Source of the DNA: Metridium senile
Lineage: Eukaryota > Cnidaria > Anthozoa > Actiniaria > Metridiidae
Reading direction: 5' to 3'
Assembly: GCA_949775045.1 (NCBI GenBank)
Contig: OX459098.1
Coordinates: 23,130,542-23,194,541, forward strand
Length of the DNA: 64,000 nucleotides
The position numbers were made by a program, and so were the translations under genes. The notes beneath the pieces are model-generated. The model was not told the DNA's origin, searched no databases, and saw only the letters and a list, made by a program, of their open reading frames with translations. The stretch's first letter is position 1. Each line of letters begins with the position of its first letter. This document shows, piece after piece, positions 39,801 to 54,800 of this stretch.

Positions 39801-42800
39801 ACTACTGGGTTACAAAAAACCATCCATTTACAATCACAGTAACTACTGGGTTACAAAGATCATCCGTTTACAATCACAGTAACTACTGGGTTACAAAAAT
39901 CATTCATTTACAATCACAGTAAGTACTGGGTTACAAAAATCATTCATTTACAATCACAGTAACTACTGGGTTACAAAAAAACATCCATTTACAATCACAG
40001 TAACTACTGGGTTACAAAGATCATCCGTTTACAATCACAGTAATTACTGGGTTACCAAATTCATACATTCACAATCACAGTAACTACTGGTTTACAAAAA
40101 TCATCCGTTTACAATCACAGTAATTACTGGGTTACAAAAATTATCCATTTACAATCACAGTAATTACTGGGTTACAAAAATCATCCATTTACAATCACAG
40201 TAACTACTGGGTTACAAAAATCATTCGTTTACAATCAAATTAACTACTGGGTTACAAAAATCATTCATTTACAATCACAGTAACTACTGGGTTACAAAAC
40301 TCGTCCGTTTACAATCACAGTAATTACTGGGTTACCAAATTCATACATTCACAATCACAGTAACTACTGGTTTACAAAAATCATTCATTTACAATCACAG
40401 TAACTACTGGGTTACAAAAAACATCCGTTTACAAACACAGTAACTACTATGTTACAAAACTCGTCCGTTTACAATCACAGTAATTACTGGGTTACCAAAT
40501 TCATACATTCACAATCACAGTAACTACTGGTTTACAAAAATCATCCATTTACAATCACAGTAACTACTGGGTTACAAAAATCATCCGTTTACAATCACAG
40601 TAATTACTGGGTTACAAAAATTATCCATTTACAATCACAGTAATTACTGGGTTACAAAAATCATCCATTTACAATCACAGTAACTACTGGGTTACAAAAA
40701 TCATTCGTTTACAATCAAATTAACTACTGGGTTACAAAACTCGTCCGTATACAATCACAGTAACTACTGGGTTACAAAAATCATTCATTTACAATCACAG
40801 TAAGTACTGGGTTACAAAAATCATTCATTTACAATCACAGTAACTACTGGGTTACAAAAAAACCATCCATTTACAATCACAGTAACTACTGGGTTACAAA
40901 GATCATCCGTTTACAATCACAGTAACTACTGGGTTACAAAAAATCATCCATTTTTAATCACAGTAACTACTGGGTTACAAAGATCATCCGTTTACAAACA
41001 CAGTAACTACTATGTTACAAAACTCGTCCGTTTACAATCACAGTAATTACTGGGTTACCAAATTCATACATTCACAATCACAGTAACTACTGGTTTACAA
41101 AAATCATCCATTTACAATCACAGTAACTACTGGGTTACAAAAATCATCCGTTTACAATCACAGTAATTACTGGGTTACAAAAATTATCCATTTACAATCA
41201 CAGTAATTACTGGGTTACAAAAATCATCCATTTACAATCACAGTAACTACTGGGTTACAAAAATCATTCGTTTACAATCAAATTAACTACTGGGTTACAA
41301 AAATCATTCATTTACAATCACAGTAACTACTGGGTTACAAAACTCGTCCGTATACAATCACAGTAACTACTGGGTTGCAAAAATCATCCGTTTACAATCA
41401 CACTAACTACTGGGTTACAAAAATCATCCATTTACAATCACAGTAACTACTGGGTTACAAAAATCATTCATTTACAATCACAGTAAGTACTGGGTTACAA
41501 AAATCATTCATTTACAATCACAGTAACTACTGGGTTACAAAAAACCATCCATTTACAATCACAGTAACTACTGGGTTACAAAGATCATCCGTTGACAATC
41601 ACAGTAACTACTGGGTTACAAAAATCATTCATTTACAATCACAGTAACTACTGGGTTACAAAAATCATTCGTTTACAATCAAATTAACTACTGGGTTACA
41701 AAACTCGTCCGTATACAATCACAGTAACTACTGGGTTACAAAAATCATCCGTTTACAATCACAGTAACTACTGGGTTACAAAAATCGTCCATTTACAATC
41801 ACAGTAACTACTGGGTTACAAAAATCATTCATTTACAATCACAGTAAGTACTGGGTTACAAAAATCATTCATTTACAATCACAGTAACTACTGGGTTACA
41901 AAAAACCATCCATTTACAATCACAGTAACTACTGGGTTACAAAGATCATCCGTTTACAATCACAGTAACTACTGGGTTACAAAAAATCATCCATTTTTAA
42001 TCACAGTAACTACTGGGTTACAAAGATCATCCGTTTACAAACACAGTAACTACTATGTTACAAAACTCGTCCGTTTACAATCACAGTAATTACTGGGTTA
42101 CCAAATTCATACATTCACAATCACAGTAACTACTGGTTTACAAAAATCATCCATTTACAATCACAGTAACTACTGGGTTACAAAAATCATCCGTTTACAA
42201 TCACAGTAATTACTGGGTTACAAAAATTATCCATTTACAATCACAGTAATTACTGGGTTACAAAAATCATCCATTTACAATCACAGTAACTACTGGGTTA
42301 CAAAAATCATTCGTTTACAATCAAATTAATTACTGGGTTACAAAAATCATTCATTTACAATCACAGTAACTACTGGGTTACAAAACTCGTCCGTTTACAA
42401 TCACAGTAATTACTGGGTTACCAAATTCATACATTCACAATCACAGTAACTACTGGTTTACAAAAATCATCCATTTACAATCACAGTAACTACTATGTTA
42501 CAAAACTCGTCCGTTTACAATCACAGTAATTACTGGGTTACCAAATTCATACATTCACAATCACAGTAACTACTGGTTTACAAAAATCATCCATTTACAA
42601 TCACAGTAACTACTGGGTTACAAAAATCATCCGTTTACAATCACAGTAATTACTGGGTTACAAAAATTATCCATTTACAATCACAGTAATTACTGGGTTA
42701 CAAAAATCATCCGTTTACAATCACAGTAACTACTGGGTTACAAAAATCATTCATTTACAATCACAGTACCTACTGGGTTACAAAACTCGTCCGTATACAA

Positions 42801-45800
42801 TCACAGTAACTACTGGGTTACAAAAATCATCCGTTTACAATCACAGTAACTACTGGGTTACAAAAAATCATCAATTTACAATCACAGTAACAACTGGGTT
42901 ACAAAAATCATCCGTTTACAATCACAGTAACTACTGGGTTACAAACACCATTCATTTACAATCACAGTAACTACTGGTTGACAAAAAATCATCAATTTAC
43001 AATCACAGTAACTACTGGGTTACAAAAAATCATCAATTTAAAATCACAGTAACTACTGGGTTACAACAATCATACGTTTACAATCACAGTAACTACTGGT
43101 TTACAAAAAATCATCAATTTACAATCACAGTAACTACTGGTTTACAAAACTCGTCCGTATACAATCACAGTAACTACCGGGTTACAAAAATCATTCATTT
43201 ACAATCACAGTAACTACTGGGTTACAAAACTCGTCCGTATACAATCACAGTAACTACTGGGTTACAAAAAATCATCCATTTACAATCACAGTAACTACTG
43301 GGTTACAAAAATCATTAATTTACAATCACAGTAACTACTGGGTTACAAAACTCGTCGGTTTACAATCACAGTAACTACTGGTTTACAAAAAATTATCCAT
43401 TTACAATCACAATAATTACAGGTTTACAAAAAAATTATCCATTTACAATCACAAAAATTACTGGGTTACAAAAATCATCCATTTACAATAACAGTAACTA
43501 CTGGGTTACAAAGATCATCCGTTTACAATCACAGTAACTACTGGGTTACAAAAAATCATGCATTTTTAATCACAGTAACTACTGGGTTACAAAGATCATC
43601 CGTTGACAATCACAGTAACTACTGGGTTACAAAAATCATTCATTTACAATCACAGTAACTACTGGGTTACAAAAAACATCCGTTTACAAACACAGTAACT
43701 ACTATGTTACAAAACTCGTCCGTTTACAATCACAGTAATTACTGGGTTACCAAATTCATACATTCACAATCACAGTAACTACTGGTTTACAAAAATCATC
43801 CATTTACAATCACAGTAACTACTGGGTTACAAAAATCATCCGTTTACAATCACAGTAATTACTGGGTTACAAAAATTATCCATTTACAATCACAGTAATT
43901 ACTGGGTTACAAAAATCATTCGTTTACAATCAAATTAACTACTGGGTTATAAAAATCATTCATTTACAATCACAGTAACTACTGGGTTACAAAAATCATT
44001 CGTTTACAATCAAATTAACTACTGGGTTACAAAACTCGTCCGTATACAATCACAGTAACTACTGGGTTACAAAAATCATCCGTTTACAATCACAGTAACT
44101 ACTGGGTTACAAAAATCGTCCATTTACAATCACAGTAACTACTGGGTTACAAAAAATCATCCATTTTTAATCACAGTAACTACTGGGTTACAAAGATCAT
44201 CCGTTTACAAACACAGTAACTACTATGTTACAAAACTCGTCCGTTTACAATCACAGTAATTACTGGGTTACCAAATTCATACATTCACAATCACAGTAAC
44301 TACTGGTTTACAAAAATCATCCATTTACAATCACAGTAACTACTGGGTTACAAAAATCATCCGTTTACAATCACAGTAACTACTGGGTTACAAAAATCAT
44401 CCGTTTACAATCACAGTAATTACTGGGTTACAAAAATTATCCATTTACAATCACAGTAATTACTGGGTTACAAAAATCATCCATTTACAATCACAGTAAC
44501 TACTGGGTTACAAAAATCATTCGTTTACAATCAAATTAATTACTGGGTTACAAAAATCATTCATTTACAATCACAGTAACTACTGGGTTACAAAACTCGT
44601 CCGTTTACAATCACAGTAATTACTGGGTTACCAAATTCATACATTCACAATCACAGTAACTACTGGTTTACAAAAATCATCCATTTACAATCACAGTAAC
44701 TACTGGGTTACAAAAAACATCCGTTTACAAACACAGTAACTACTATGTTACAAAACTCGTCCGTTTACAATCACAGTAATTACTGGTTTACAAAAATCAT
44801 CCATTTACAATCACAGTAACTACTGGTTTACAAAAATCATCCATTTACAATCACAGTAACTACTGGGTTACAAAAATCATCCGTTTACAATCACAGTAAT
44901 TATTGGGTTACAAAAATTATCCATTTACAATCACAGTAATTACTGGGTTACAAAAATTATCCATTTACAATCACAGTAACTACTGGGTTACAAAAATCAT
45001 TCGTTTACAATCAAATTAACTACTGGGTTAAAAAACTCGTCCGTATACAATCACAGTAACTACTGGGTTACAAAAATCATCCGTTTACAATCACACTAAC
45101 TACTGGGTTACAAAAATCATCCATTTACAATCACAGTAACTACTGGGTTACAAAAATCATTCATTTACAATCACAGTAAGTACTGGGTTACAAAAATCAT
45201 TCATTTACAATCACAGTAACTACTGGGTTACAAAAAAACATCCATTTACAATCACAGTAACTACTGGGTTACAAAGATCATCCGTTTACAATCACAGTAA
45301 CTACTGGGTTACAAAAAATCATGCATTTTTAATCACAGTAACTACTGGGTTACAAAGATCATCCGTTTACAATCACAGTACATACTGGGTTACAAAAATC
45401 ATTCATTTACAATCACAGTAACTACTGGGTTACAAAAAACATCCGTTTACAAACACAGTAACTACTATGTTACAAAATTCGTCCGTTTACAATCACAGTA
45501 ATTACTGGGTTACCAAATTCATACATTCACAATCACAGTAACTACTGGTTTACAAAAATCATCCGTTTACAATCACAGTAATTACTGGGTTACAAAAATT
45601 ATCCATTTACAATCACAGTAATTACTGGGTTACAAAAATCATCCATTTACAATCACAGTAACTACTGGGTTACAAAAATCATTCGTTTACAATCAAATTA
45701 ACTACTGGGTTACAAAAATCATTCATTTACAATCACAGTAACTACTGGGTTACAAAACTCGTCCGTTTACAATCACAGTAATTACTGGGTTACCAAATTC

Positions 45801-48800
45801 ATACATTCACAATCACAGTAACTACTGGTTTACAAAAATCATCCATTTACAATCACAGTAACTACTGGGTTACAAAAAACATCCGTTTACAAACACAGTA
45901 ACTACTATGTTACAAAACTCATCCGTTTACAATCACAGTAATTACTGGTTTACAAAAATCATCCATTTACAATCACAGTAACTACTGGTTTACAAAAATC
46001 ATCCATTTACAATCACAGTAACTACTGGGTTACAAAAATCATCCGTTTACAATCACAGTAATTATTGGGTTACAAAAATTATCCATTTACAATCACAGTA
46101 ATTACTGGGTTACAAAAATTATCCATTTACAATCACAGTAACTACTGGGTTACAAAAATCATTCGTTTACAATCAAATTAACTACTGGGTTACAAAACTC
46201 GTCCGTATACAATCACAGTAACTACTGGGTTACAAAAATCATCCGTTTACAATCACAGTAACTACTGGGTTACAAAAATCATCCATTTACAATCACAGTA
46301 ACTACTGGGTTACAAAAATCATTCATTTACAATCACAGTAAGTACTGGGTTACAAAAATCATTCATTTACAATCACAGTAACTACTGAGTTACAAAAAAC
46401 CATCCATTTACAATCACAGTAACTACTGGGTTACAAAGATAATCCGTTTACAATCACAGTAACTACTGGGTTACAAAAAATCATGCATTTTTAATCACAG
46501 TAACTACTGGGTTACAAAGATCATCCGTTTACAATCACAGTAACTACTGGGTTACAAAAATCATTCATTTACAATCACAGTAACTACTGGGTTACAAAAA
46601 ACATCCGTTTACAAACACAGTAACTACTATGTTACAAAACTCGTCCGTTTACAATCACAGTAATTACTGGGTTACCAAATTCATACATTCACAATCACAG
46701 TAACTACTGGTTTACAAAAATCATCCATTTACAATCACAGTAACTACTGGGTTACAAAAATCATCCGTTTACAATCACAGTAATTACTGGGTTACAAAAA
46801 TTATCCATTTACAATCACAGTAATTACTGGGTTACAAAAATCATCCATTTACAATCACAGTAACTACTGGGTTACAAAAATCATTCGTTTACAATCAAAT
46901 TAACTACTGGGTTACAAAACTCGTCCGTATACAATCACAGTAACTACTGGGTTACAAAAATCATCCGTTTACAATCACAGTAACTACTGGGTTACAAAAA
47001 TCATCCATTGACAATCACAGTAACTACTGGGTTACAAAAATCATTCATTTACAATCACAGTAAGTACTGGGTTACAAAAATCATTCATTTACAATCACAG
47101 TAACTACTGGGTTACAAAAAAACCATGCATTTACAATCACAGTAACTACTGGGTTACAAAGATCATCCGTTTACAATCACAGTAACTACTGGGTTACAAA
47201 AAATCATCCATTTTTAATCACAGTAACTACTGGGTTACAAAGATCATCCGTTTACAAACACAGTAACTACTATGTTACAAAACTCGTCCGTTTACAATCA
47301 CAGTAATTACTGGGTTACCAAATTCATACATTCACAATCACAGTAACTACTGGTTTACAAAAATCATCCATTTACAATCACAGTAACTACTGGGTTACAA
47401 AAATCATCCGTTTACAATCACAGTAATTACTGGGTTACAAAAATTATCCATTTACAATCACAGTAATTACTGGGTTACAAAAATCATCCATTTACAATCA
47501 CAGTAACTACTGGGTTACAAAAATCATTCGTTTACAATCAAATTAACTACTGGGTTACAAAAATCATTCATTTACAATCACAGTAACTACTGGGTTACAA
47601 AACTCGTCCGTATACAATCACAGTAACTACTGGGTTGCAAAAATCATCCGTTTACAATCACACTAACTACTGGGTTACAAAAATCATCCATTTACAATCA
47701 CAGTAACTACTGGGTTACAAAACATCATCAATTTACAATCACAGTAACAACTGGGTTACAAAAATCATCCGTTTACAATCACAGTAACTACTGGGTTACA
47801 AAAATCATCCATTTACAATCACAGTAACTACTGGGTTACAAAAATCATTCATTTACAATCACAGTAAGTACTGGGTTACAAAAATCATTCATTTACAATC
47901 ACAGTAACTACTGAGTTACAAAAAACCATCCATTTACAATCACAGTAACTACTGGGTTACAAAGATAATCCGTTTACAATCACAGTAACTACTGGGTTAC
48001 AAAAAATCATGCATTTTTAATCACAGTAACTACTGGGTTACAAAGATCATCCGTTTACAATCACAGTAACTACTGGGTTACAAAAATCATTCATTTACAA
48101 TCACAGTAACTACTGGGTTACAAAAAACATCCGTTTACAAACACAGTAACTACTATGTTACAAAACTCGTCCGTTTACAATCACAGTAATTACTGGGTTA
48201 CCAAATTCATACATTCACAATCACAGTAACTACTGGTTTACAAAAATCATCCATTTACAATCACAGTAACTACTGGGTTACAAAAATCATCCGTTTACAA
48301 TCACAGTAATTACTGGGTTACAAAAATTATCCATTTACAATCACAGTAATTACTGGGTTACAAAAATCATCCGTTTACAATCACAGTAACTACTGGGTTA
48401 CAAAAATCATTCATTTACAATCACAGTAACTACTGGGTTACAAAAAATCATCAATTTACAATCACAGTAACAACTGGGTTACAAAAATCATCCGTTTACA
48501 ATCACAGTAACTACTGGGTTACAAAAATCATTTATTTACAATCACAGTACCTACTGGGTTACAAAACTCGTCCGTATACAATCACAGTAACTACTGGGTT
48601 ACAAAAAATCATCAATTTACAATCACAGTAACTACTGGGTTACAAAAAATCATCAATTTACAATCACAGTAACTACTGGGTTACAAAACATCATCAATTT
48701 ACAATCACAGTAACAACTGGGTTACAAAAATCATCCGTTTACAATCACAGTAACTACTGGGTTACAAAAATCATTCATTTACAATCACAGTACCTACTGG

Positions 48801-51800
48801 GTTACAAAACTCGTCCGTATACAATCACAGTAACTACTGGGTTACAAAAATCATCCGTTTACAATCACAGTAACTACTGGGTTACAAAAAATCATCAATT
48901 TACAATCACAGTAACAACTGGGTTACAAAAATCATCCGTTTACAATCACAGTAACTACTGGGTTACAAACACCATTCATTTACAATCACAGTAACTACTG
49001 GTTGACAAAAAATCATCAATTTACAATCACAGTAACTACTGGGTTACAAAAAATCATCAATTTAAAATCACAGTAACTACTGGGTTACAACAATCATACG
49101 TTTACAATCACAGTAACTACTGGTTTACAAAAAATCATCAATTTACAATCACAGTAACTACTGGTTTACAAAACTCGTCCGTATACAATCACAGTAACTA
49201 CTGGGTTACAAAAATCATTCATTTACAATCACAGTAACTACTGGGTTACAAAACTCGTCCGTATACAATCACAGTAACTACTGGGTTACAAAAAATCATC
49301 CATTTACAATCACAGTAACTACTGGGTTACAAAAATCATTAATTTACAATCACAGTAACTACTGGGTTACAAAACTCGTCGGTTTACAATCACAGTAACT
49401 ACTGGTTTACAAAAAATTATCCATTTACAATCACAATAATTACAGGTTTACAAAAAAATTATCCATTTACAATCACAAAAATTACTGGGTTACAAAAATC
49501 ATCCATTTACAATAACAGTAACTACTGGGTTACAAAAATCATCCATTTACAATCACAGTAACTACTGGGTTACAAAAATCATTCATTTACAATCACAGTA
49601 ACTACTGGGTTACAGAACTCGTCCGTATACAATCACAGTAACTACTGGGTTACAAAAATCATTCATTTACAATCACAGTAACTACTGGGTTACACAACTC
49701 GTCCGTATACAATCACAGTAACTACTGGGTTACAACAATCATTCATTTACAATCACAGTAACTACTGGGTTACAAAACTCGCCCGTTTACAATCACAGTA
49801 GCTACTGGGTTACAAAAAATCATCCATTTACAATCACAGTAATTACTGGGTTACAAAAATCATTCATTTACAATCACAGTAACTACTGGGTTACAAAACT
49901 CGTCCGTATACAATCACAGTAACTACTGGGTTACAAAAAATCATCCGTTTACAATCACAGTAACTACTGGGTTACAAAAAAATCATCAATTTACAATCAC
50001 AGTAACTACTGGGTTACAAAAATCATCCGTTTACAATCACAGTAACTACTGGGTTACAAAAATCATTAATTTACAATCACAGTAACTACTGGGTTACAAA
50101 ACTCGTCCGTATACAATCACAGTAACTACTGGGTTACAAAAATCATTCATTTACAATCACAGTAACTACTGGGTTACAAAAATCATCCGTTTACAATCAC
50201 AGTAACTACTGGGTTACAAAAATCATTCATTTACAATCACAGTAACTACTGGGTTACAAAACTGGTCCGTTTACAATCACAGTAACTACTGGGTTACAAA
50301 AAATCATCCATTTACAATCACAGTAAGTACTGGGTTACAAACATCATTCATTTACAATCACAGTAACTACTGGGTTACAAAAATCATCCGTTTACAATCA
50401 CAGTAACTACTGGGTTACAAAAATCATTAATTTACAATCACAGTAACTACTGGGTTACAAAACTGGTCCGTTTACAATCACAGTAACTACTGGGTTACAA
50501 AAAATCATCCATTTACAATCACAGTAAGTACTGGGTTACAAACATCATTCATTTACAATCACAGTAACTACTGGGTTACAAAAATCATCCGTTTACAATC
50601 ACAGTAACTACTGGGTTACAAAAATCATTAATTTACAATCACAGTAACTACTGGGTTACAAAACTGGTCCGTTTACAATCACAGTAACAACTGGGTTACA
50701 AAAATCATCCGTTTACAATCACAGTAACTACTGGGTTACAAAAATCATTCATTTACAATCACAGTACCTACTGGGTTACAAAACTCGTCCGTATACAATC
50801 ACAGTAACTACTGGGTTACAAAAATCATCCGGTTACAATCACAGTAACTACTGGGTTACAAAACATCATCAATTTACAATCACAGTAACAACTGGGTTAC
50901 AAAAATCATCCGTTTACAATCACAGTAACTACTGGGTTACAAAAATCATTCATTTACAATCACAGTAACTACTGGGTTACAAAAAATCATCCATTTTTAA
51001 TCACAGTAACTACTGGGTTACAAAGATCATCCGTTTACAAACACAGTAACTACTATGTTACAAAACTCGTCCGTTTACAATCACAGTAATTACTGGGTTA
51101 CCAAATTCATACATTCACAATCACAGTAACTACTGGTTTACAAAAATCATCCATTTACAATCACAGTAACTACTGGGTTACAAAAATCATCCGTTTACAA
51201 TCACAGTAATTACTGGGTTACAAAAATTATCCATTTACAATCACAGTAATTACTGGGTTACAAAAATCATCCATTTACAATCACAGTAACTACTGGGTTA
51301 CAAAAATCATTCGTTTACAATCAAATTAACTACTGGGTTACAAAAATCATTCATTTACAATCACAGTAACTACTGGGTTACAAAACTCGTCCGTATACAA
51401 TCACAGTAACTACTGGGTTGCAAAAATCATCCGTTTACAATCACACTAACTACTGGGTTACAAAAATCATCCATTTACAATCACAGTAACTACTGGGTTA
51501 CAAAAATCATTCATTTACAATCACAGTAAGTACTGGGTTACAAAAATCATTCATTTACAATCACAGTAACTACTGGGTTACAAAAAACCATCCATTTACA
51601 ATCACAGTAACTACTGGGTTACAAAGATCATCCGTTGACAATCACAGTAACTACTGGGTTACAAAAATCATTCATTTACAATCACAGTAACTACTGGGTT
51701 ACAAAAATCATTCGTTTACAATCAAATTAACTACTGGGTTACAAAACTCGTCCGTATACAATCACAGTAACTACTGGGTTACAAAAATCATCCGTTTACA

Positions 51801-54800
51801 ATCACAGTAACTACTGGGTTACAAAAATCGTCCATTTACAATCACAGTAACTACTGGGTTACAAAAATCATTCATTTACAATCACAGTAAGTACTGGGTT
51901 ACAAAAATCATTCATTTACAATCACAGTAACTACTGGGTTACAAAAAACCATCCATTTACAATCACAGTAACTACTGGGTTACAAAGATCATCCGTTTAC
52001 AATCACAGTAACTACTGGGTTACAAAAAATCATCCATTTTTAATCACAGTAACTACTGGGTTACAAAGATCATCCGTTTACAAACACAGTAACTACTATG
52101 TTACAAAACTCGTCCGTTTACAATCACAGTAATTACTGGGTTACCAAATTCATACATTCACAATCACAGTAACTACTGGTTTACAAAAATCATCCATTTA
52201 CAATCACAGTAACTACTGGGTTACAAAAATCATCCGTTTACAATCACAGTAATTACTGGGTTACAAAAATTATCCATTTACAATCACAGTAATTACTGGG
52301 TTACAAAAATCATCCATTTACAATCACAGTAACTACTGGGTTACAAAAATCATTCGTTTACAATCAAATTAATTACTGGGTTACAAAAATCATTCATTTA
52401 CAATCACAGTAACTACTGGGTTACAAAACTCGTCCGTTTACAATCACAGTAATTACTGGGTTACCAAATTCATACATTCACAATCACAGTAACTACTGGT
52501 TTACAAAAATCATCCATTTACAATCACAGTAACTACTGGGTTACAAAAAACATCCGTTTACAAACACAGTAACTACTATGTTACAAAACTCGTCCGTTTA
52601 CAATCACAGTAATTACTGGTTTACAAAAATCATCCATTTACAATCACAGTAACTACTGGTTTACAAAAATCATCCATTTACAATCACAGTAACTACTGGG
52701 TTACAAAAATCATCCGTTTACAATCACAGTAATTATTGGGTTACAAAAATTATCCATTTACAATCACAGTAATTACTGGGTTACAAAAATTATCCATTTA
52801 CAATCACAGTAACTACTGGGTTACAAAAATCATTCGTTTACAATCAAATTAACTACTGGGTTACAAAACTCGTCCGTATACAATCACAGTAACTACTGGG
52901 TTACAAAAATCATCCGTTTACAATCACAGTAACTACTGGGTTACAAAAATCATCCATTTACAATCACAGTAACTACTGGGTTACAAAAATCATTCATTTA
53001 CAATCACAGTAAGTACTGGGTTACAAAAATCATTCATTTACAATCACAGTAACTACTGAGTTACAAAAAACCATCCATTTACAATCACAGTAACTACTGG
53101 GTTACAAAGATAATCCGTTTACAATCACAGTAACTACTGGGTTACAAAAAATCATGCATTTTTAATCACAGTAACTACTGGGTTACAAAGATCATCCGTT
53201 TACAATCACAGTAACTACTGGGTTACAAAAATCATTCATTTACAATCACAGTAACTACTGGGTTACAAAAAACATCCGTTTACAAACACAGTAACTACTA
53301 TGTTACAAAACTCGTCCGTTTACAATCACAGTAATTACTGGGTTACCAAATTCATACATTCACAATCACAGTAACTACTGGTTTACAAAAATCATCCATT
53401 TACAATCACAGTAACTACTGGGTTACAAAAATCATCCGTTTACAATCACAGTAATTACTGGGTTACAAAAATTATCCATTTACAATCACAGTAATTACTG
53501 GGTTACAAAAATCATCCGTTTACAATCACAGTAACTACTGGGTTACAAAAATCATTCATTTACAATCACAGTAACTACTGGGTTACAAAAAATCATCAAT
53601 TTACAATCACAGTAACAACTGGGTTACAAAAATCATCCGTTTACAATCACAGTAACTACTGGGTTACAAAAATCATTTATTTACAATCACAGTACCTACT
53701 GGGTTACAAAACTCGTCCGTATACAATCACAGTAACTACTGGGTTACAAAAAATCATCAATTTACAATCACAGTAACTACTGGGTTACAAAAAATCATCA
53801 ATTTACAATCACAGTAACTACTGGGTTACAAAACATCATCAATTTACAATCACAGTAACAACTGGGTTACAAAAATCATCCGTTTACAATCACAGTAACT
53901 ACTGGGTTACAAAAATCATTCATTTACAATCACAGTACCTACTGGGTTACAAAACTCGTCCGTATACAATCACAGTAACTACTGGGTTACAAAAATCATC
54001 CGTTTACAATCACAGTAACTACTGGTTGACAAAAAATCATCAATTTACAATCACAGTAACTACTGGGTTACAAAAAATCATCAATTTACAATCACAGTAA
54101 CTACTGGGTTACAACAATCATACGTTTACAATCACAGTAACTACTGGTTTACAAAAAATCATCAATTTACAATCACAGTAACTACTGGTTTACAAAACTC
54201 GTCCGTATACAATCACAGTAACTACTGGGTTACAAAAATCATTCATTTACAATCACAGTAACTACTGGGTTACAAAACTCGTCCGTATACAATCACAGTA
54301 ACTACTGGGTTACAAAAAATCATCCATTTACAATCACAGTAACTACTGGGTTACAAAAATCATTAATTTACAATCACAGTAACTACTGGGTTACAAAACT
54401 CGTCGGTTTACAATCACAGTAACTACTGGTTTACAAAAAATTATCCATTTACAATCACAATAATTACAGGTTTACAAAAAAATTATCCATTTACAATCAC
54501 AAAAATTACTGGGTTACAAAAATCATCCATTTACAATAACAGTAACTACTGGGTTACAAAAATCATCCATTTACAATCACAGTAACTACTGGGTTACAAA
54601 AATCATTCATTTACAATCACAGTAACTACTGGGTTACAGAACTCGTCCGTATACAATCACAGTAACTACTGGGTTACAAAAATCATTCATTTACAATCAC
54701 AGTAACTACTGGGTTACACAACTCGTCCGTATACAATCACAGTAACTACTGGGTTACAACAATCATTCATTTACAATCACAGTAACTACTGGGTTACAAA